Shown one piece after another: positions 25,428 through 30,729 of a stretch of DNA of 30,729 nt. How positions within the stretch are numbered: the stretch's first letter is position 1; every line of letters begins with the position of its first letter. The stretch is taken from positions 4,720 to 35,448 of the forward strand of contig JAUNCV010000002.1 in NCBI GenBank assembly GCA_030526445.1, read 5' to 3'. Position numbers and translations under genes: made by a program. Source of the DNA: Bacteroidales bacterium (GTDB taxonomy: Bacteria > Bacteroidota > Bacteroidia > Bacteroidales > UBA3663). The notes under the pieces are model-generated. The model ran no database searches. It had not been told where the DNA came from and worked only from the letters and a program-made list of their open reading frames with translations.

Positions 25428-26606
25428 TTAAGCCTTTACGCGCTTTGCACGCTTGTTAATATTAGCATCTACCACATAGTAGTCGATGAGTGGAGCCACG
25501 GCATTACCGAGAAGGATAGCCATCATCATACCCTCTGGGTAACCGGTGTTGAACATACGGATGATGATAGCCATCACGCCGATGAATGCACCGTAGATGT
25601 ACTTACCAGTGTTGGTACGGCAACCGGTAACAGGATCGGTAGCCATGAAGACTGCACCGAAAGCAAAACCACCAAGGCAGATCTGCTGAGCAACGGTAGG
25701 AGCCGACTCAGAGAAAGCAGCGATGATAGCGCTCATGACAGCACCGCCAGCGAATACGCTGAGCATGATGCGCCAGCTTGCAACCTTGGTAACGAGCAGG
25801 ATAACTGCACCGATAAGAATAGCAAGGGTAGAAGTCTCACCGATAGAACCAGGAATGGTACCGATGAAGGCCTGCATGGTGTCGTAAGCCGATGGGTTGA
25901 AAGTGCCGGCAGCCACCTCAGCAAGAGGGGTAGCTCCAGTGAAGGTATCAACTACCTGTGCGCCCTCAATAGGAGAATCACAGAGAGCAGAACCGGTGCG
26001 AACGAATACCTGGTCGCCCGACATTGCCTTTGGATAAGCAAAGAACAAGAACGCACGTGCGATGAGTGCTGGGTTGAAGATGTTCATACCAGTACCACCG
26101 AAGATCTCCTTAGCGAAGATTACTGAGAATGCGGTAGCAACAGCAATCATCCAAAGTGGAGTATTAACTGGCACGATAAGTGGGATGAGGAAACCGGTAG
26201 CGAGGAAACCCTCGGCAACCTCCTCGTGCTTGTAAGCAGCGATAGCCATTTCGATGCCGAGACCTACTACATAGGCAACAACCATCTTAGGCAAGAAAGC
26301 GCCAAAACCATAGAGGAACTGCATGAACCAACCATCGTTGATACCGAGGGCAAGATCGTGCTGATAACCTACATTCCAGCAGCCGAAAAGAAGAGCTGGC
26401 ACCAAAGCGAGGATCACCATTGAGATGACACGCTTCGAATCGACAGAGTCATGCACCTGCACGCCCTTGCGACCAGCAGTGTGGCGAGGTACAAAGAGGA
26501 AAGTGTGGAAAGAGTCATAAACAGACCACAACTTCTCGTATTTGCCGCCTTTGGCGAAGAGAGGATCAATCTTCTCTTCGATGAAATTATTAATCTTATT
26601 GCTCAT
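25428..26606 (-). CDS. nqrB: Na+-translocating NADH:quinone reductase subunit B
   Basis: 392 residues, about ten TM segments. FMN would be bound covalently to T226 in TGAT (223-226), the NqrB equivalent of the NqrC site; riboflavin and Na+ channel residues lie in the membrane helices of the same subunit. It is the large membrane subunit that moves Na+. It starts 2 bases after the nqrA stop. Confidence 0.98.
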   Translation of the reverse strand: MSNKINNFIEEKIDPLFAKGGKYEKLWSVYDSFHTFLFVPRHTAGRKGVQVHDSVDSKRVISMVILALVPALLFGCWNVGYQHDLALGINDGWFMQFLYGFGAFLPKMVVAYVVGLGIEMAIAAYKHEEVAEGFLATGFLIPLIVPVNTPLWMIAVATAFSVIFAKEIFGGTGMNIFNPALIARAFLFFAYPKAMSGDQVFVRTGSALCDSPIEGAQVVDTFTGATPLAEVAAGTFNPSAYDTMQAFIGTIPGSIGETSTLAILIGAVILLVTKVASWRIMLSVFAGGAVMSAIIAAFSESAPTVAQQICLGGFAFGAVFMATDPVTGCRTNTGKYIYGAFIGVMAIIIRMFNTGYPEGMMMAILLGNAVAPLIDYYVVDANINKRAKRVKA

Positions 26607-26608
26607 AA

Positions 26609-27955
26609 TTATTCCATTTCCTTGCGGAGTTTAACAAGAGCATCGGCGATCACCTGCTGTACAGGAGTCTTTGATGTACATACAAACTCACAGAGAGCGA
26701 AATCCTCAGGGGCAACCTCATAGATGCCAAGAGCCTCCATGCGATCAATATCGAACGCAAGAGCAGCCTTGTAGAGGTACTCAGGATAGATATCCATTGG
26801 GAATACCTTATCCCACTCGCCGCTGACGATAAGTGCACGCTCACCACCCTTGATACGGGCATCGAGATTCCAGGCCTTGCTCTTGAAGAGACCGAAGAGA
26901 CCTGCAAGACCAGTATTGTTGGTAGAATAGCGGTTCATACCAGGAGTGATCCAACCGAACATCTCGTCAGTATCATCACCCTCAGGAATAACGGTTACAG
27001 TATTGTCGAAGTAACCAACTACGCCATTGATACCTGCATTGGTACCGGTGAGAACATTACCAGCGATAACACGCTGCTTGCCCTCGGCCTGCACCATCTT
27101 GCCTGCGAGAACAGAAGCGAGCGACTGGCCAGGAAGAACCTTTGCATAACCAGGAGCTACAATCTCCGAACCTGCTACGGTGATAACACGGGTGAAATCG
27201 GCCTTGCCAGCGAGTGCACGACCCACGATGAGGAGATCGAATGCAGAAGCTGCCCAAACCTGCTCGCCCTTGTTGAGAGGCTTGATGTGGTTGATCTGAA
27301 CACTGATGTTACCTGCAGGATGAGGACCCTCGACAGTAACCATCTCGCAATCCTTGAGCTGGAGCTTGCTGCCTGTCTTTACGCTGACATACACCTTGCC
27401 CGAAGTGAGCTTAGCGAGGGCGCTGATAGCGAGCTGAAGTTCCTTCTCCTGACCCTGTGCTGCAAACTCGAAGTCTGGAGCCAGAGGAGCGCTGTCGATA
27501 GCAGTGACAAAGATGTCACGTGGCTGAACCTCTGGATTAGCAACGACATTGTATGGACGCTGCTTGAGGAGTGGCCATACACCAGCGTTGAGCATAGCCG
27601 ACTTGATTTCTTCGGCCTTAGCGCTTGCAGGGTTAACAGCAGGAAGTTCTACACTTGTGCCCTTGCCATCGTTGCAAATAACGACGCCAAGCACCTTTCG
27701 ACGGTCGCCACGCACGACATCCTCAACGGTGCCGCTGACAGGGCTCACGATCTTAATCTCTGGGCGATTCTTGTCGAAGAAGATGGTATCACCCACCTTG
27801 ACAGTCTCACCAGCCTTGACAACTACCTTTGGAGTCAAGCCAAAATCATCTGGCACGAGGGTGACCTTGTCGGCCTCCTTCACGCTAAGATACTTCTGCT
27901 CTGGCTTGCCCGCAAGGTTGATGTTCAAACCTTTTTTGAGCTTAAAACTTGCCAT
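26609..27955 (-). CDS. nqrA: Na+-translocating NADH:quinone reductase subunit A
   Basis: 448 residues, normal length. It opens with FKLKKGLNINLAGKPEQ and holds the Rnf-C/SLBB-like fold of NqrA (SPVSGTVEDVVRGDRRKVLGV near 74-94). It is the peripheral cytoplasmic subunit contacting the quinone side of NqrB. First gene of nqrABCDEF; the ATG at 27955 is followed by nqrB after two bases. Codon use is strongly biased, as expected for an abundant respiratory complex. Confidence 0.98.
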   Translation of the reverse strand: MASFKLKKGLNINLAGKPEQKYLSVKEADKVTLVPDDFGLTPKVVVKAGETVKVGDTIFFDKNRPEIKIVSPVSGTVEDVVRGDRRKVLGVVICNDGKGTSVELPAVNPASAKAEEIKSAMLNAGVWPLLKQRPYNVVANPEVQPRDIFVTAIDSAPLAPDFEFAAQGQEKELQLAISALAKLTSGKVYVSVKTGSKLQLKDCEMVTVEGPHPAGNISVQINHIKPLNKGEQVWAASAFDLLIVGRALAGKADFTRVITVAGSEIVAPGYAKVLPGQSLASVLAGKMVQAEGKQRVIAGNVLTGTNAGINGVVGYFDNTVTVIPEGDDTDEMFGWITPGMNRYSTNNTGLAGLFGLFKSKAWNLDARIKGGERALIVSGEWDKVFPMDIYPEYLYKAALAFDIDRMEALGIYEVAPEDFALCEFVCTSKTPVQQVIADALVKLRKEME

Positions 27956-27999
27956 TGTTTAGTTTGTTATTAATAGTATGATTGTTTTTATTCGCCTCG

Positions 28000-28007
28000 C
28001 GAAGATA
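28000..28007 (-). promoter_or_regulatory. Candidate -7 box of the nqr operon
   Basis: On the minus strand TATCTTCG matches TAnnTTTG in all but one position and sits 45 bases before the nqrA ATG, giving a leader of about 38 bases. No good TTTG box lies 19-21 bases upstream (the nearest is 12 bases away), so this is weak. Confidence 0.35.
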
Positions 28008-28067
28008 ATAATTATCGGTCAAAAATTAAGGTTCCATACATTATATTATATAATAATAGCACAACAA

Positions 28068-28088
28068 AAATCCCTCTTTGAGGGGTTT
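28068..28088 (-). terminator. Terminator-like hairpin in the nqrA/U32 divergent region
   Basis: On the minus strand, AAACCCCTC (28080-28088) pairs with GAGGGATTT (28068-28076, one G-U) around a three-base loop, followed by a U-rich stretch. It lies upstream of nqrA, where no other minus-strand gene ends, so it may be a leader attenuator or just a barrier to antisense transcription. Confidence 0.4.
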
Positions 28089-28135
28089 GAAAGTCAAAGT
28101 TTGCAAAATATTGTTACGTTTTTTAACACTTATTA

Positions 28136-28166
28136 TTGTTTGATGCAAAAAAAGTGGCTATATTTG
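28136..28166 (+). promoter_or_regulatory. Promoter of the U32 gene (possibly leaderless)
   Basis: TATATTTG (28159-28166) is an exact -7 box, and TTG (28136-28138) lies 20 bases upstream. The ATG of the gene is at 28171, only 4 bases after the box, so transcription would begin at or next to the start codon. Confidence 0.65.
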
Positions 28167-28170
28167 CGCC

Positions 28171-30072
28171 ATGAAAAAAATAGAATTGTTAGCTCCGGCA
28201 CGCGATGCAGAGGTCGGAATTGAAGCTTTTAATCACGGCGCTGACGCAGTGTATATAGGTTCTCCACGTTTCGGAGCCCGTGCTGCAGCAGGCAATACGG
28301 TGGCCGACATTGAGCGCCTGGCTCGTCATGGCCATCAGTTTGGAGCACGCACCATGGTGGCACTCAACACCATTCTTGATGACCGCGAACTGGAGGAGGC
28401 ACAACGCTTGGCCTGGCAGTTGTATGAGGCGGGTGTCGATAGCCTCATTGTGCAAGACCTGGGCCTTTTTGGCATCGATATGCCCCCAATTGAACTGCAT
28501 GCTTCAACACAATGCGACAATCGAACCCCCGAGAAGGTGCGACTGATGCACCAACTAGGCGCTTCGCGTGTGGTTTTGGCCCGAGAACTGAGTTTGGCCG
28601 AAATCACAGCAATTCATAATGCATGTCCCGAGGTGGAACTCGAATGCTTCGTGCATGGAGCACTGTGTGTCTGCATTAGCGGACAATGTTACCTTTCGGC
28701 TTCAATCAATGGCCGTTCGGCCAACCGAGGCGAATGTGCACAGCCCTGCCGCTTACCTATGGATTTGCTCGACGAAAAAGGCAATCTGCTCGTAAGCCAG
28801 AAGCACCTACTCTCGTTGCGCGACATGAACCGTTCTTCGCAGCTCGAGCAACTTCTCCTTGCGGGTGTAACTTCGCTCAAAATTGAGGGCAGACTCAAAG
28901 ATCTTACTTATGTTAAAAATGTGGTAGCCTACTACCGAAAGCAGATTGATGCACTCATTGAAAAGCATCCTGACTGGGAGCCGGTATCAATGGGCCGATG
29001 CACCTATACCTTCGAACCGCAACCAGACAAGGCCTTCAACCGCGGCTTTACCCAATATTTTGCCGATGGTCAGCGCGAAGTGATGTGGAACCACGATTCG
29101 CCTAAATCGATGGGCGAGGAGATGGGTGTTGTATCGAAAGTGGGCAAAGATTGCTTTGAATACCAACTCTCGGCCGCCACTCCGCTTCACAATGGCGATG
29201 GCGTGGTTTCAAACACCACCATAGGTTTCCGAGCCAATAGGGTAGAGGGCAACCGCGTTTGGCCACTCAATCCTGGTGAGGTGCTGCGCCAGCTGCGTCC
29301 CGGCATGTCACTGCGCCGCAATCTCGATGTGCAGTTCGATGCCCTTTTGCAGAAACCTTCGGCCAAGCGCAAGATGGCAGTCCTGCTGGAGTTCGATCTG
29401 TCCGGACTTCCAACCGTCACTCTTTCCCTTTGCCAAAACCCATCGCTCCGTGCTCAGGTTTCGCTCGATGCTGTTTTCGAACCTGCCCAGAAGCCACAAG
29501 CCGAAGTCTATGAGCGCCAGCTGGGCAAACTGGGCGAGAGTAACTTTTTTCTTGAAAAATTCAGTTTAGTAGGGCAGGATAATCTTTATATTCCGGGCTC
29601 CACACTCAACCAATTGAGACGAGAAGCATGCGAAAAGCTCAACCAGGTCATCATCGAGGCAAGTTTGCAGTCGCGATTGTGCGAGTATCATATTGACTGC
29701 CGTAAGGCTGGGGGTTACCCAGACGGAACTACTGTTTTACCCTCCGACTATAAAGCCAATATTCACAATCGCGTGGCAGCCGAAATCATGCATAAAATGG
29801 GCGTAAAAGAAGTTGAACAATCGTTTGAAAGTAAGCCACGTAGCGAATGTACGGTTATGCAGACACGCTACTGCTTGCGACAGGCGTTGGGCCAGTGCGC
29901 CAAGTATCCGTTAAACCCTGCCGAAAAACAGCGTGCCGATGCACTGCTAAAGGGCAAAAAGATAGGGGCAGAGGCAATGCTTAAAATAGGTGACGAAAAA
30001 TTTATTTTAAAATTTGGCTGCAACAATTTGTGTATTTCGGAAATTATGCGTACATTTGCACGCAAAACATAA
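28171..30072 (+). CDS. U32 family protein, RlhA-like (peptidase U32 fold with C-terminal DUF3656-type region)
   Basis: 633 residues, close to E. coli RlhA/YdcP (653). The N-terminal TIM-barrel-like part has the family opening KKIELLAPARDAE and the iron-sulfur signature: ECFVHGALCVCISGQCYLS and NRGECAQPCR with Cys at 159, 166, 168, 173, 189 and 193. The C-terminal end carries the VMQTRYCLRQALGQC segment typical of the family. Related proteins (RlhA, TrhP) hydroxylate 23S rRNA C2501 or tRNA U34 rather than cleave peptides, so an RNA hydroxylase is more likely than a protease. The start is ATG 28171, directly after a -7 box. Its 3' end contains the promoter of the downstream gene. Confidence 0.9.
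   Translation: MKKIELLAPARDAEVGIEAFNHGADAVYIGSPRFGARAAAGNTVADIERLARHGHQFGARTMVALNTILDDRELEEAQRLAWQLYEAGVDSLIVQDLGLFGIDMPPIELHASTQCDNRTPEKVRLMHQLGASRVVLARELSLAEITAIHNACPEVELECFVHGALCVCISGQCYLSASINGRSANRGECAQPCRLPMDLLDEKGNLLVSQKHLLSLRDMNRSSQLEQLLLAGVTSLKIEGRLKDLTYVKNVVAYYRKQIDALIEKHPDWEPVSMGRCTYTFEPQPDKAFNRGFTQYFADGQREVMWNHDSPKSMGEEMGVVSKVGKDCFEYQLSAATPLHNGDGVVSNTTIGFRANRVEGNRVWPLNPGEVLRQLRPGMSLRRNLDVQFDALLQKPSAKRKMAVLLEFDLSGLPTVTLSLCQNPSLRAQVSLDAVFEPAQKPQAEVYERQLGKLGESNFFLEKFSLVGQDNLYIPGSTLNQLRREACEKLNQVIIEASLQSRLCEYHIDCRKAGGYPDGTTVLPSDYKANIHNRVAAEIMHKMGVKEVEQSFESKPRSECTVMQTRYCLRQALGQCAKYPLNPAEKQRADALLKGKKIGAEAMLKIGDEKFILKFGCNNLCISEIMRTFARKT
30027..30058 (+). promoter_or_regulatory. Promoter of the IMP cyclohydrolase gene, inside the U32 coding end
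   Basis: TTTG (30027-30030), exactly 20 bases, then TACATTTG (30051-30058): a full consensus match. Predicted start near 30064, about 35 bases before the ATG at 30099. The boxes lie within the last 46 bases of the U32 gene. Confidence 0.8.
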
Positions 30073-30098
30073 GAAACTATTAACAAAAATCAATAAAT

Positions 30099-30695
30099 AT
30101 GGATCAGAAGAAAATTAAGACTGCGTTAGTTTCAGTATTCCACAAAGATGGTCTCGACGAGATTATCAAGAAACTTCATGCCGAGGGTGTAACTCTTCTC
30201 TCGACTGGTGGTACCCAGAAATTTATCGAGGATCTTGGCATTCCTTGCAATGCTGTTGAAGACCTTACCAGCTATCCATCTATCCTTGGTGGCCGTGTCA
30301 AGACTCTTCATCCAAAGGTATTCGGTGGCATTCTTGGCCGTCGTGCCAATGAGGGTGACCGCGAGCAGATGGCTCAGTATGAAATTCCAGAAATCGATCT
30401 CGTAATTGTTGACCTCTATCCATTCGAGGCTACTGTAGCAAGCGGTGCAGACTTCCAGAGCATCATCGAGAAGATTGATATCGGTGGCATTTCGCTCATC
30501 CGTGCAGCTGCCAAGAACTTCAACGACGTTATTATCGTGGCAAGCAAGGCACAGTATCAGCAGCTCGCTGACATGCTCAACGCTAAGGGCGCTGCGAGCG
30601 ACTACGAGGACCGCATCTCATTTGCAGAGCAGGCATTCGGCGTATCTTCACACTACGATACCGCTATCCACGCTTGGTTTGCCGAGCAGAAGTAA
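30099..30695 (+). CDS. IMP cyclohydrolase, stand-alone N-terminal domain of PurH
   Basis: 198 residues covering only the MGS-like IMP cyclohydrolase domain: STGGT at 35-39, GGRVKTLHPK at 64-73 and IGGISLIRAAAKN at 128-140, all intact. Normal PurH has about 510-530 residues, with a C-terminal AICAR formyltransferase domain. Here a TAA follows the sequence corresponding to the end of the first domain (SSHYDTAIHAWF), and the 34 bases after it are AT-rich and non-coding. It would close FAICAR to IMP, the last step of de novo purine synthesis. AICAR formyltransferase must then come from another gene, possibly outside the window. Codon use is strongly biased, suggesting high expression. Expressed from its own promoter at 30027-30058. 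Confidence 0.88.
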   Translation: MDQKKIKTALVSVFHKDGLDEIIKKLHAEGVTLLSTGGTQKFIEDLGIPCNAVEDLTSYPSILGGRVKTLHPKVFGGILGRRANEGDREQMAQYEIPEIDLVIVDLYPFEATVASGADFQSIIEKIDIGGISLIRAAAKNFNDVIIVASKAQYQQLADMLNAKGAASDYEDRISFAEQAFGVSSHYDTAIHAWFAEQK

Positions 30696-30729
30696 TTTGA
30701 TTTGACAATTTGGCTATTTACAATTTGAC

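Noticed and set aside
22575..27973. Several 80-230 codon plus-strand frames opposite the nqr genes
   Set aside because: They are antisense to nqrA, nqrC and nqrF, whose strong codon bias leaves few stops on the other strand. None has recognisable domains.
27978..28223. 81-codon plus-strand frame between nqrA and the U32 gene
   Set aside because: It covers a promoter region, runs into the U32 gene out of frame and is AT-rich with Ile/Tyr/Phe-heavy composition.
1..30729. tRNA, rRNA, CRISPR, insertion sequences or att sites
   Set aside because: All intergenic gaps were read; none holds a cloverleaf-like sequence, a spaced repeat array, a transposase fragment or flanking direct repeats.

Overview
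This window looks like chromosomal DNA of a Bacteroidales bacterium, most likely in or near Prevotellaceae. The reasons are a complete nqrABCDEF operon, Bacteroidetes-style promoters (TAnnTTTG at -7, TTTG about 20 bp upstream) in front of several genes, little use of Shine-Dalgarno sites, and gene families typical of the group (Na/Pi cotransporter with PhoU tail, FolC, class II thymidine kinase, U32 protein). There is no rRNA, tRNA, CRISPR array, insertion sequence or phage gene, and no gene-free stretch longer than about 300 bases.

Layout. (1) 1-73 is the tail of an unidentified + strand gene, followed by a terminator. (2) 163-4397, minus strand: sugar-phosphate-type nucleotidyltransferase, FolC, and a membrane protein of unknown function with one EF-hand. 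(3) 4673-5481, plus strand: an ECF sigma factor and a candidate 50-residue protein whose 3' end overlaps the next minus-strand gene. (4) 5448-11426, minus strand: a tight five-gene run of family 9 glycosyltransferase, LytTR response regulator, Na/Pi cotransporter, thymidine kinase and a 657-residue orphan. (5) 11548-13671, plus: topoisomerase III. (6) 13809-18703, plus: a signalling island with a 7-TM GGDEF protein, a hybrid histidine kinase with a solute-binding-type sensor, and a Cache-GGDEF protein. (7) 18890-21752, minus: a Cache-domain membrane sensor without an output domain, then GT2, HAD phosphatase and a GlsB/YeaQ-type membrane protein. (8) 21909-27955, minus: the Na+-translocating NADH:quinone reductase operon nqrABCDEF. 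(9) 28171-30695, plus: a U32/RlhA-like protein and a stand-alone IMP cyclohydrolase.

How the parts work together. NqrA-F would oxidise NADH, reduce quinone and export Na+; the Na/Pi cotransporter in block 4 is a plausible user of that gradient. Two GGDEF proteins and a hybrid kinase side by side are unusual for Bacteroidales and resemble Clostridia/Lachnospiraceae proteins, so I suspect transfer followed by adaptation: the kinase gene has a Bacteroidetes-type -7 box.

The strongest candidates for something new are the 14-cysteine metallothionein-like tail on NqrC, the c-di-GMP/hybrid-kinase island, the Cache sensor lacking any output domain, the single-domain IMP cyclohydrolase, and the candidate small protein after the ECF sigma factor. 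All family assignments come from reading motifs by eye; no database search was run.
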